From NCBI RefSeq assembly GCF_018129005.1, contig NZ_JAAEDL010000004.1, positions 62,001 through 126,000 of the forward strand: 64,000 nucleotides of DNA. The letters run 5' to 3'. The notes beneath the pieces were generated by a model. That model was not told the DNA's origin, made no database searches, and saw only the letters and a list, made by a program, of their open reading frames with translations. Made by a program: the position numbers and the translations under genes. Numbering within the stretch: position 1 is the first letter of the stretch; each line of letters starts with the position of its first letter. Below are positions 7,710 to 14,593 of this stretch, one piece after another. This DNA comes from Neoroseomonas eburnea. Its GTDB lineage: Bacteria; Pseudomonadota; Alphaproteobacteria; Acetobacterales; Acetobacteraceae.

Positions 7710-9185
7710 GTGACCGAGGAACCCGCCGCCGAGATGCGTGCCCGCTTCCTGCGGGCCTTCCCCGGCATCGCGCTGACCATCTTCCTCTCCGCGGTCGACC
7801 AGACCATCGTCGCCACCGCGCTGCCCGCCATCGCCGCCGACATGGGCGGGATCGAGCGCGTCTCCTGGATCCTCGTCGCCTACCTGGTGGCCGCGACCTG
7901 CGCCGCGCCGGTCTTCGGCCAGCTCGGCGACGCCTTCGGGCGCAAGCGGCTGCTCGCGGTCGCGCTGGCGATCTTCGCCGCCGGCTGCCTGGGCTGCGTG
8001 CTGGCGCCGAGCCTGCCGGTGCTGGTTGCCGCGCGCATGGTGCAGGGCTTCGGCGGCGGCGCGTTGCTGACGCTCGCGCAGGCGCTGATCGGGGAGGTCC
8101 TGTCGCCGCGCGAACGCGGCCGCTACCAGGCCTGGATCGCGGGATCCTTCGCCTTCGCCTCGGCCTTCGGGCCGGTGGCGGGCGGCTACATGACGCAGGT
8201 CTTCGGCTGGCGGTCCGTCTTCGTGATGCTGCTGCCGCTGGCCTTGCTCTGTGCGGTGCTGGCGCGCCGCGTGCCGCGGGTGCCGCCGGCACGCCGCGGG
8301 GCGCGGCTGCATTTCGACTGGGCGGGGCTCGCGCTCTTCGTGGTGGCGGTGGCTGCGGCGCTGGTGGCGCTCGACCGCGCGCGGCGGCTCGATCCGACGC
8401 TGCTGCCGCTGGTGCTCGGGCTCGCGGTACTGGCCCTCGTCGCGACGCTGCTGCTGCTGCGCGCCGAGCGGGCGGCGCGCGACCCGCTGCTGCCGCTCGC
8501 CATGTTCGCCGAGCCTTCGATCTGGCGGTCCTACCTGCTGTCCTCGCTGGTCGTCGGGGCGCAGGTGGGCATGATCTCCTTCCTGCCGGTCTGGCTGCAG
8601 ACGGTGCGCGGCCTGGCGCCGGGGCCTTCCGGGCTGATGCTGCTGGCGATGTCGCTCGGCGGGGCCTCAGGCGCGCTGTTCTCGGGGCGGATGGTGGCGC
8701 GGACCGGGCATGCGATGCGCTGGCCGGCGGTCTTCCTGCCGCTGGGCAGCGTGATCTGGTGCGCGATCGCGCTGACGGCACCCGGATTGCCGCTCGCAGT
8801 CTTCGTGCCGCTGCTGGCGATGGCTGCCTTCTGTTCCGGTACCTCCTTTCCGGTGGTTCAGGTGACGGTGCAGGCGGCGGCGGGGCGGGAGAGGCTGGGC
8901 GCGGCTTCGGCCGGCGTCGCCTTCTCCCGCAATCTGGGCGCCGCGGCGGGCACGGCGCTGGTGGCGGCGGTGGTTTTCGCGGCGGTCGGCCTGGTCGGCG
9001 CGGGGCCCGCCTTCCAGCGGCTCGTGGCTGAGGGGCCGGGCTTCCTGGCCGTGCTGGGGCCCGACGCGGCCATGGCGCTGCGTGCGGAACTGGCGGAGGC
9101 GTTTCGCGCGCTGTTCGTGACCGCCGCGGTGCTCACGGCCGCCGGCGGGGTGCTGGCGTGGCAGGTGCCGCTGCGCCGGTTCTGA
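7710..9185 (+). CDS. MFS transporter, DHA2 (EmrB/QacA-type) drug exporter family
   Basis: A 491-residue inner-membrane carrier of the 14-helix DHA2 type, likely a proton-driven exporter of toxic organic compounds. Helix 1 has FLSAVDQTIVATALPAIA, the signature of multidrug MFS proteins (Asp in a membrane helix). Motif A is present as GQLGDAFGRKRLL between helices 2 and 3, and motif C-like GPVAGGYMTQVFGWRSVF lies near helix 5. The start is a GTG at 7710 preceded by GGAGG at ideal spacing. No regulator gene or membrane-fusion partner lies next to it, so the substrate cannot be inferred. Confidence 0.9.
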   Translation: MTEEPAAEMRARFLRAFPGIALTIFLSAVDQTIVATALPAIAADMGGIERVSWILVAYLVAATCAAPVFGQLGDAFGRKRLLAVALAIFAAGCLGCVLAPSLPVLVAARMVQGFGGGALLTLAQALIGEVLSPRERGRYQAWIAGSFAFASAFGPVAGGYMTQVFGWRSVFVMLLPLALLCAVLARRVPRVPPARRGARLHFDWAGLALFVVAVAAALVALDRARRLDPTLLPLVLGLAVLALVATLLLLRAERAARDPLLPLAMFAEPSIWRSYLLSSLVVGAQVGMISFLPVWLQTVRGLAPGPSGLMLLAMSLGGASGALFSGRMVARTGHAMRWPAVFLPLGSVIWCAIALTAPGLPLAVFVPLLAMAAFCSGTSFPVVQVTVQAAAGRERLGAASAGVAFSRNLGAAAGTALVAAVVFAAVGLVGAGPAFQRLVAEGPGFLAVLGPDAAMALRAELAEAFRALFVTAAVLTAAGGVLAWQVPLRRF

Positions 9186-9411
9186 TGCTGGATCCGCGAA
9201 GGCCGTTCCTTCCTGCTGCCGGCATCTGCGCGTGCCATGCGCGCGTCTCCGCCGCCCCGCGCGCCATGGGCGAGACCCTGCTCGAGCGGTCGTGAGGCGC
9301 GCTACGCATGGACGACGCGGGTGCCCGGCACCGGGCGCGCGGGGTCGCCCCTCCGGCGCCGCGCTGCGCGGTGGCCTGCCGAGGGTGAAGCCTTCGTGGA
9401 TGCGGCACCCT

Positions 9412-9664
9412 TATACCGGCGGCACGAGTTCTCGACGCGTGCCCAGGCCGCGAACGCGGCCCGCCGGTGGTCCGGCGAAGCCAAGCAAACCGCAGGTTTG
9501 CGCCCGGCGCGTGATACGAGCGGCACGAGTTCTTGCCTCGTGCCGAGGCCGCGAAAGCGGCCCGCCGGCAGTCCGGCGAAGCCAAGCAAACCGGAGGTTT
9601 GCGCCCGGCGTCTGAGGGCATGAAAGGGCGGGTACCAGCGGCCGCGAGTAGCGGCCGTTGGTAT
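9412..9664 (+). repeat. Family A multi-hairpin repeat, two tandem units; rest of the 534-base gap empty
   Basis: Two head-to-tail units (about 9414-9510 and 9514-9664) each carry the palindromes GGCACGAG/CGTGCC, GGCCGCGAANGCGGCC, CCGGNNNTCCGG and AACCNNAGGTT, then GCGCCCGGCG. The second unit also has the terminal part GGTACCAGCGGCCGC to GCGGCCGTTGGTAT. A single direct copy lies at 13945-14095 and an inverted one at 25836-25985. The rest of the gap, 9186-9411, has no recognisable gene; short frames over it are produced by base composition. Confidence 0.9.
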
Positions 9665-9719
9665 CAGAAGGCTTGGCACGGCAGCCCCCATTCCGAATGG
9701 TGACGGGACAGGAGGCTCC

Positions 9720-10172
9720 ATGACCGATTCGCCCGCCCCGCGCGCCGCCAAGTTGCTCGGCTTCGCCGGGCTGGTCCCGAGCCTCACCATGGTTGCCGCG
9801 CTGGTGCTGCTGCCGGGCTACCGCGATGCCGCCGCGGTGATGGGCGTCGCCTATGGCGCGCTGATCGCGAGCTTCGTCGGCGGCGCCTGGTGGGGGCTGG
9901 TCTCGGCGCGGGCCGAGCCGACGGCGCAGCCGCGCATGCTGGTGCGGTCCGTCGTGCCGGCGCTGCTGGCCTGGCTCGCGCTGCTCGTCCCGCCGGCCTC
10001 GGGGTGTCTGCTGCTGGCGGCGATCTTCGCGAGCCTGCCGCCGATGGACCGGGATCTGTGCCGGCAGGGCGTGGCGCCGGCCTGGTGGTTCGGGCTGCGC
10101 CGGCCGCTGTCACTCGCCATGGCCGGGCTGCATGCGGCCGCGGCGGCGATCCTGGTGTTCAGCGCGGCGTAG
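9720..10172 (+). CDS. DUF3429 family membrane protein
   Basis: A 150-residue inner-membrane protein with four or five predicted helices. It fits DUF3429 as I know it: LGFAGLVPSLTMVAALV in helix 1, YGALIASFVGGAWWGLV in helix 2, then two more hydrophobic segments and a C-terminal helix after a short cytoplasmic loop with RDLCRQGVAPAWWFGLR. Function is unknown; members occur as lone genes in many proteobacteria. The ATG at 9720 follows GGAGGCTCC closely, supporting this start. Its end overlaps the convergent HdeD-like gene by 14 bases. Confidence 0.8.
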   Translation: MTDSPAPRAAKLLGFAGLVPSLTMVAALVLLPGYRDAAAVMGVAYGALIASFVGGAWWGLVSARAEPTAQPRMLVRSVVPALLAWLALLVPPASGCLLLAAIFASLPPMDRDLCRQGVAPAWWFGLRRPLSLAMAGLHAAAAAILVFSAA

Positions 10173-10740
10173 CCGCCCCCTCCGTGCTGAGGCGCTTCAG
10201 ACGGAAGCCAAGCGCCACCAGGATCACCCCCATCGCGACCGCCTCCAGCGCGACCAGCCAGACCAGGGCGATCAGCCCGGGCCCGGGGCGCGCCAGCAGC
10301 CAGGCGCCGAACAGCACCGTGACGGCGCCCAGCAGGCCGAGCAGCACGTCCGCGGCCCGGAAGGCGAGTACCAGCCGCGCCACGCCCACGGCGACGCCCC
10401 AGAAGCCGGCGATCAGCACCAGCATCACGGCCGAGAGGCCGGGCATGAACAGCAGGATCGCCGCCGCGGCGAGGGAGAGCAGCCCGTCGATCCATGTCCA
10501 GACGCCGTGCTCACCCTTGCCGGCGACAGCGACCCAGATGGTCGCCACCCCTTCCACCGCCAGCCAGGCGGCGAGGAAGGCGAGCAGCGTGACCAGGCCG
10601 AGGCCCGGGAAGACGAAGGCGAGCACGCCGAAGAGGATCGCCGCCGCGCCGCGCAGCACGAAGGCCCACCAGTGCCGTGCCATGCCGCGCAGGATCAGGA
10701 CCTTCGCGTGGCCGGGCAGGCCGTGCGGCGATTCGGTCAT
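10159..10740 (-). CDS. HdeD-like (DUF308) membrane protein
   Basis: A 193-residue protein with about six short membrane helices arranged as repeated pairs, characteristic of the HdeD/DUF308 family (WWAFVLRGAAAILFGVLAFVFPGL at the start, then repeated LLGLLGAVTVLFGAWLL-type helices). In Escherichia coli, HdeD is an inner-membrane protein linked to acid resistance at high cell density; in alphaproteobacteria the role is untested. The start at 10740 is the ATG that begins MTESPHGLPGHAK, with GGGGAG about 10 bases upstream. It converges on the DUF3429 gene, and a tRNA-Ala gene on the same strand lies upstream. Confidence 0.85.
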   Translation of the reverse strand: MTESPHGLPGHAKVLILRGMARHWWAFVLRGAAAILFGVLAFVFPGLGLVTLLAFLAAWLAVEGVATIWVAVAGKGEHGVWTWIDGLLSLAAAAILLFMPGLSAVMLVLIAGFWGVAVGVARLVLAFRAADVLLGLLGAVTVLFGAWLLARPGPGLIALVWLVALEAVAMGVILVALGFRLKRLSTEGAATPR

Positions 10741-10811
10741 GGCAGGACACTCCCCGAGATGCGCGGGGGAGCCTAGGCGAGGGCAGGTCGGCGGGGAAGC
10801 GTCGCGGGCGG

Positions 10812-10887
10812 TGGTGGAGCTGAGGGGAATCGAACCCCTGACCTCCTCATTGCGAACGAGGCGCTCTCCCAACTGAGCTACAGCCCC
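10812..10887 (-). tRNA. tRNA-Ala (anticodon CGC)
   Basis: The complement folds as a full cloverleaf beginning GGGGCTGTAGCTC. The acceptor stem pairs GGGGCTG with CAGCTCC and contains the G3:U70 wobble that defines alanine tRNAs. The D-arm is GCTC/GAGC, the anticodon loop is TTCGCAA giving CGC (reads GCG), and the T-arm has GGTTCGATTCC. The 3' CCA is encoded at 10812-10814. GCG is a heavily used codon in this window, which fits a dedicated tRNA. Confidence 0.96.
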
Positions 10888-11005
10888 GACCCGCGCGAGG
10901 CGCGCTGAGTGCCCCACCCCGCGGGGGAAGTCAACCCGCCTTGCGCGCCCGCCTTGCCGGGCGAGGGGGCCGCCACTAGGTTGCGCCCGCTTTGCAGGAG
11001 GGCCC

Positions 11006-11311
11006 ATGCGCGCGCTGTTCTGGCTGCTGGATACGGCGATCAGCCTCTATGTCTGGGCGCTGATCATCTCCGCCGTGCTGTCGCTGCTGCTCGCCTTCAA
11101 CATCCTCGACACGCGCAACCGCTTCGTCTGGACGGTGGCGGATTTCTTCTACCGCGTGACCGAGCCCGTGCTGCGGCCGATTCGCCGGCGGCTGCCGAAT
11201 TTCGGCGGCGTCGACCTCTCGCCGCTGGTGGTGATCCTGCTGCTGCAGGCGGCGCGCATCCTGCTCGCGGAAATCCAGGTCGGGCTGCTGCGCAACGGCA
11301 TCGGCTGGTGA
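11006..11311 (+). CDS. YggT family integral membrane protein
   Basis: A 101-residue protein with two membrane helices ([21 protein letters not shown] and [18 protein letters not shown]) separated by the diagnostic YggT segment [23 protein letters not shown]. YggT proteins are thought to act in osmotic balance or cell-division-related membrane processes; the biochemical role is not settled. The start at 11006 is preceded by GCAGGAGG. The stop overlaps the GTG start of the next gene (GTGA), so the two are translationally coupled and head an operon with folD. Confidence 0.93.
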   Translation: MRALFWLLDTAISLYVWALIISAVLSLLLAFNILDTRNRFVWTVADFFYRVTEPVLRPIRRRLPNFGGVDLSPLVVILLLQAARILLAEIQVGLLRNGIGW

Positions 11312-11610
11312 GCTTCTGGCGGGCCGAATCCGACGCCGTGCTGGTCCGCGTGAAGGTGCAGCCCAAGGCACGGCGGCGGGGCCTCGGTGGCGTGAAGCCG
11401 GCGGCGGATGGCCCGCGACTCGCCATTGCGGTCGCCGAGGCGCCGGAAGACGGTCGCGCCACCCGCGCCGCCTGCGAGGCGCTGGCTGGGGCACTTGGCG
11501 TCGCGCCGTCCTCCGTCGCGCTGGTGCAGGGCGCGGCGTCCCGGGAAAAGACCCTTCGCGTGGCCGGCGATCCGGCCGTTCTCGTTCCGAAACTGGAGGC
11601 GCTGGCATGA
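11308..11610 (+). CDS. DUF167 (YggU) family protein
   Basis: A 100-residue soluble protein of the DUF167/YggU family: [20 protein letters not shown] forms the basic beta hairpin, then [29 protein letters not shown] and the [18 protein letters not shown] end, where the S/T-R-x-K-x-x-R pattern is conserved. The gene pair yggT-yggU is very common. The start is the GTG at 11308 that overlaps the yggT stop; nothing upstream in frame would leave yggT intact. It overlaps folD in turn by ATGA. Function unknown. Confidence 0.9.
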   Translation: MSFWRAESDAVLVRVKVQPKARRRGLGGVKPAADGPRLAIAVAEAPEDGRATRAACEALAGALGVAPSSVALVQGAASREKTLRVAGDPAVLVPKLEALA

Positions 11611-12455
11611 GCGCACGCATCCTCGACGGCAAGGCGATCGCCGCGCGCATCCGCGCCCGGCTCGCCGAGCGTGTCGCCACCCTGTCCTTCCGCCCGGGCC
11701 TGCGCGTCGTGCGGGTGGGGGAGGACCCGGCCTCCGGCGTCTATGTCCGCAACAAGGACAAGGCGGCGACCGCGGCCGGCTTCGACAGCGCCACCATCCA
11801 CCTGCCCGCCGAAACCTCCGAGGCCGAGTTGCTGGCAACCATCGCGCGGTTGAACGCCGACCCGGCGGTGGACGGCATCCTGGTGCAGCTTCCCCTGCCG
11901 CCGCAGATCCGTACCGAGGCCGCCATCGCCGCCGTCGACCCGGCCAAGGACGTGGATGGCTTCCACCCGCTGAACGCCGGGCGCCTCGCCGCCGGCCAGC
12001 CGGGCCTGGTCCCCTGTACGCCACGCGGCGTCATGCACATCCTGGCGGAATCGGGCGTAGCGCTGCGCGGGGCACGGGCGGTGGTGCTCGGCCGCTCGCA
12101 GATCGTCGGGCGGCCGATGGCGCAGCTTCTGCTCGGCGCCGACTGCACCGTGACCATCGCCCATTCGCGCACGAAGGACCTCGCCGCCGAATGCCGCCGC
12201 GCGGAGGTGCTGGTCGCCGCCGTCGGCCGGCCCGGAATGGTCCGCGGGGACTGGATCGCGCCCGGCGCCGTGGTGATCGATGTCGGCATCAATCGCCTGC
12301 CGGACGGGCGCCTGGTCGGTGACGTCGCCTTCGCCGAGGCCGCCGCCGTCGCCGGCGCCATCACCCCCGTGCCGGGCGGCGTCGGGCCGATGACCATCGC
12401 CTGCCTGCTCGAGAACACGCTGGATGCGGCGCTGGCGCGCCGTGGCGCCGGATGA
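11607..12455 (+). CDS. folD: Bifunctional methylenetetrahydrofolate dehydrogenase / methenyltetrahydrofolate cyclohydrolase
   Basis: A 282-residue cytoplasmic enzyme that interconverts 5,10-methylene-, 5,10-methenyl- and 10-formyl-tetrahydrofolate for purine and formyl-methionine synthesis, using NADP. The catalytic lysine sits in [14 protein letters not shown] (about 50-63). The folate-binding [17 protein letters not shown] segment and the signature [12 protein letters not shown] follow. [12 protein letters not shown] and the Rossmann signature [17 protein letters not shown] lie in the middle, and [20 protein letters not shown] ends the domain. The start overlaps the stop of the DUF167 gene (ATGA), and the stop overlaps the next gene in the same way. 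Confidence 0.97.
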   Translation: MSARILDGKAIAARIRARLAERVATLSFRPGLRVVRVGEDPASGVYVRNKDKAATAAGFDSATIHLPAETSEAELLATIARLNADPAVDGILVQLPLPPQIRTEAAIAAVDPAKDVDGFHPLNAGRLAAGQPGLVPCTPRGVMHILAESGVALRGARAVVLGRSQIVGRPMAQLLLGADCTVTIAHSRTKDLAAECRRAEVLVAAVGRPGMVRGDWIAPGAVVIDVGINRLPDGRLVGDVAFAEAAAVAGAITPVPGGVGPMTIACLLENTLDAALARRGAG

Positions 12456-12706
12456 GCTGGCTCTACCGCTTCCTGCAGGTCTTCGGCGTGGCAGCGCTGC
12501 TGGCCTGCCTCCACCTCGCCTGGGGTGCGACGCCCTGGGGCGGGGCGGAATGGAGCCGCGCGCGGCTGCTCTATGCCGGGACCGGGATGGTGTCCGCGCT
12601 CACCCTGATCGCGATCGGGGCGCTCGGTGTGGCGGCGCGGGAGGCCCGCCAGCGGCTCGCCCGCATCGAGGCGATGCTCGAGGAACTGCGCGCGCCGCGC
12701 GGCTGA
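12452..12706 (+). CDS. Small two-helix membrane protein
   Basis: An 84-residue unknown protein. It has two predicted membrane segments, about residues 7-25 ([19 protein letters not shown]) and 40-63 ([19 protein letters not shown]), and ends in a charged helix [18 protein letters not shown] that could form a short coiled coil in the cytoplasm. Its ATG overlaps the folD stop (ATGA), so it is the last gene of the yggT-DUF167-folD operon and is very probably translated. No domain family is recognised. Confidence 0.7.
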   Translation: MSWLYRFLQVFGVAALLACLHLAWGATPWGGAEWSRARLLYAGTGMVSALTLIAIGALGVAAREARQRLARIEAMLEELRAPRG

Positions 12707-12735
12707 TACCGGTGGCGCCGTGCTCCGCCGGTATC
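12705..12735 (+). terminator. Hairpin overlapping the end of the folD operon
   Basis: An inverted repeat pairs GATACCGGTGG (12705-12715) with CCGCCGGTATC (12725-12735): ten of eleven positions match, around a nine-base loop. It begins inside the stop codon of the preceding gene. There is no U-tract, so it may slow polymerase or protect the mRNA 3' end. GATACCGG also resembles the left end of the tandem Family A copy at 9412. Confidence 0.5.
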
Positions 12736-12842
12736 GCGCGCGGGGTTGGTGGGGCCGCCACGCGCCGGATCGAGAGCATATGGGGGGCGACCTTGCCCCA
12801 TGGGTCAATCCTCGCCGCCGCCCGCACGGGACGGCGCCCCGG

Positions 12843-13478
12843 TCAGGCGCCCCGCATCGCCGCGGCCGCCTCGCGGTCCCGGGCATCCTCGCTCGCGGAC
12901 AGGCCTGCGATGACGCCGTCGCGGTCGGCCTCGCTGCGGTTCTGGCTGAGCTTGCGCTTGCCGATCAGTGTCTCGATGCGCAGCGCGATCCCGACGATGC
13001 CCTTCAACTGGCCGGCCACGAAGGGCTCCGGCGCGTCGTTGACGGCCCAGGGATCCGCCCGCCCTGCCTCGCGCTGGTCGGTCAGGCGGGAGACGATCGC
13101 GTGCAGCCGTGCGGCGTCCTCGATGACCTCGACCGGGCCGATGGCATGCACGGCGACGTAGTTCCAGGTCGGCACCACCCGCCCATGCTCCTGCTTCGAG
13201 GCATAGAGGGAGGGCGACACATAGGCCTCCGGCCCGGTGAAGACGGCGCGCGCGCTGCCCCCGCCGGCGAGGCTCCGCCAATGCGGGTTGGCCTTGGCGA
13301 CGTGGCCGTAGAGCGTGCCCTGCGGGCCGTCCGCTTCGTCCAGCACCAGCGGCAGGTGCGTCGCCTCCGGCACCCCGCCATCCGCCGCCGCGCTGACCAG
13401 CAGCGCCAGGCGCGCCGCGCGCATGATCTCCCGCAGGATCTCGGGGCGGTCCTCCCGGAAGTGCGGCGGGTTGTACAT
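12843..13478 (-). CDS. FMN-binding negative transcriptional regulator (PaiB-like)
   Basis: A 211-residue PaiB-family protein. The diagnostic start MYNPPHFREDRPEILREIM is followed by the split-barrel flavin fold, with ATHLPLVLDE, GHVAKANPHWR (conserved HxAxxNP), YVSPSLYASKQEHGRVVPTWNY (the P-S-x-Y and P-T-W-N-Y signatures of the family) and the C-terminal KGIVGIALRIETLIGKRKLSQNR. In Bacillus, PaiB is encoded with the acetyltransferase PaiA and represses sporulation and protease genes; elsewhere it may be a flavin- or heme-binding enzyme. The start at 13478 has AAAGGAG eight bases upstream. No partner acetyltransferase is adjacent. Confidence 0.92.
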   Translation of the reverse strand: MYNPPHFREDRPEILREIMRAARLALLVSAAADGGVPEATHLPLVLDEADGPQGTLYGHVAKANPHWRSLAGGGSARAVFTGPEAYVSPSLYASKQEHGRVVPTWNYVAVHAIGPVEVIEDAARLHAIVSRLTDQREAGRADPWAVNDAPEPFVAGQLKGIVGIALRIETLIGKRKLSQNRSEADRDGVIAGLSASEDARDREAAAAMRGA

Positions 13479-13559
13479 GGCGCGATGCTCCTTTCGGGTG
13501 CAGGCTAGCCGCCCGCGCGACCGTTGCGGAAGCGTCGCGCCCGGCACGGGAGGCATGCG

Positions 13560-13778
13560 ATGGACGAGGACCGCTTCAACATGGAACTGCGGAAATTCCT
13601 CAAGCACGTGGGCGTCACCTCCCAGCGCGAGATCGAGCGCGTCGTGCGGGAGCACGCGGGCGCAACGGCGCGCGAGGGCGCCGGCCGCACCAGGATGCTG
13701 CGCGTGAAGATGGCGCTCACCTCGCCCGATGCGCCTGGGCTGAACCACGTGGTCGAAGCGGAGATCCCGCTCGAGTGA
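13560..13778 (+). CDS. DUF6494 family small protein
   Basis: A 72-residue soluble protein that I recognise as DUF6494-like: MDEDRFNMELRKFLKHVGVT with SQREIERVVREH is the conserved helical first half. It is followed by a short loop and a beta-rich end (MLRVKMALTSPDAPGLNHVVEAEIPLE). The ATG at 13560 lies just after ACGGGAGGC, a good ribosome-binding site. It diverges from the PaiB-like gene across about 80 bases. No function is known. The spacer after it holds a Family A repeat. Confidence 0.75.
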   Translation: MDEDRFNMELRKFLKHVGVTSQREIERVVREHAGATAREGAGRTRMLRVKMALTSPDAPGLNHVVEAEIPLE

Positions 13779-13944
13779 CGTGCCGGCGGGCGGTGCTACG
13801 GCGAAGGCGCCGGCTGACGTGGCCGCAGGCGGCGCCGCATGCCCGCCCGGCAGAGGTTTCACCACTTGCCCGCAGGTATCGCGCAAGCGGGGGGGCAGCC
13901 GCGCACGAAGCCGGTCTGCCGATGCCGGCCTCACGAAGGCAATT

Positions 13945-14095
13945 GTACCAGCGGCACGAGTCAATGACTCGTGCCGAGGCCGCGAATGCGGCCCGCCGGC
14001 AGTCCGGCGAAGCCAAGCAAACCGAAGGTTTGCGCCCGGCGTCTGAGGGCAGGAAAGGGCGGCTACCAGCGGTCGCGAATGGCGGCCGTTGGTAT
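13945..14095 (+). repeat. Family A multi-hairpin repeat, single copy
   Basis: This is the cleanest copy. In order: TGTACCAGC, the palindrome GGCACGAGTCAATGACTCGTGCC, GAGGCCGCGAATGCGGCC, CCGGCAGTCCGG, AAGCAAACCGAAGGTTTGCGC, CCCGGCGTCTGAGGGC, and the end GCTACCAGCGGTCGCGAATGGCGGCCGTTGGTAT. It occupies the spacer 13779-14113 between the DUF6494 gene and the convergent cyclic-nucleotide-binding gene. The remaining 13779-13944 shows nothing else recognisable. Confidence 0.92.
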
Positions 14096-14113
14096 TGCCC
14101 TGCGGAGGACCCG

Positions 14114-14494
14114 TCAAAGCGCGGCGTTGGTCGCGCGCAGGCGCTGGGCGAGTTCGTCCATCACGTACCAGACGAAATGCGGCACCTCCTCCACCGCGTA
14201 GCGGAAGGTGCGCGCATCCAGCACCGCGAGCTCGACATCGGTCACCGCGACCGCATCGGCGCTGCGGGTGCGGCCGTCGATGAGCGAGACGATGCCCAGC
14301 GCGTCGCCGGGCTGGATGGATTCGATGCTGCGGCCATGGCTTGCAATCTCCACGATCCCGCGCAGCACGACATACATGTCCCGCGCCGGATCCCCTTCGC
14401 GGAAGATCGCATCGCCCGCCCGGTAGGACATCACGGTGCCGAGCGAGCTGGCGATCCGGACGATGTCGAGATCGGCGATGTTGGTGACCGACAT
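14114..14494 (-). CDS. Stand-alone cyclic-nucleotide-binding domain protein
   Basis: A 126-residue protein made of one cNMP-binding beta roll, as in CRP/FNR proteins: MSYRAGDAIFREGDPARDMYVVLRGIVEI with conserved glycines, then ESIQPGDALGIVSLIDGRTRSADAVAVTDVELAVLDARTF, and a C-terminal helix. The phosphate-binding cassette position reads GIVSLIDGRTRSADAVA, which keeps the R-[ST]-A pattern of ligand-binding cassettes. There is no helix-turn-helix domain, so it is not itself a DNA-binding regulator. It may act by protein contact. It is divergent from the amidase gene. The start at 14494 follows CAGGAGGAT. Confidence 0.88.
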   Translation of the reverse strand: MSVTNIADLDIVRIASSLGTVMSYRAGDAIFREGDPARDMYVVLRGIVEIASHGRSIESIQPGDALGIVSLIDGRTRSADAVAVTDVELAVLDARTFRYAVEEVPHFVWYVMDELAQRLRATNAAL

Positions 14495-14543
14495 GCGGGC
14501 ATCCTCCTGCGCCAGGAAATCGGCATGGAGTCTAACGGAATTG

Positions 14544-14572
14544 TTGACACGAATGTGTAATTTTCGACACGG
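14544..14572 (+). promoter_or_regulatory. AT-rich divergent control region with a TGACAC/CGACAC direct repeat
   Basis: Between the cNMP-binding gene and the amidase is a short AT-rich patch with TTGACA at 14544-14549. The hexamer pair TGACAC and CGACAC is repeated directly about 20 bases apart, and ACACGAATGTGT is an imperfect palindrome inside it. This is the only plausible promoter/operator in the 99-base gap. No good -10 box is seen, so polarity is uncertain. Confidence 0.35.
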
Positions 14573-14593
14573 GACGCGATCGGGGTGCCGACA

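Noticed and set aside
9133-9621. Open frames over the Family A repeats with shared peptides such as ANLRFAWLRRT at 9.5 and 14.0 kb
   Set aside because: The peptides match because the DNA is repeated. The frames lack ribosome-binding sites, cross several hairpins, and appear in either orientation.
9412-9664. A possible CRISPR array in the tandem repeats
   Set aside because: Only two units, about 100-150 bases each, with internal palindromes and no spacer-like unique sequence; no cas genes nearby.
14544-14572. The repeat before the amidase as an autoregulatory site of the cNMP-binding protein
   Set aside because: The protein has no DNA-binding domain, so it cannot bind the site itself.
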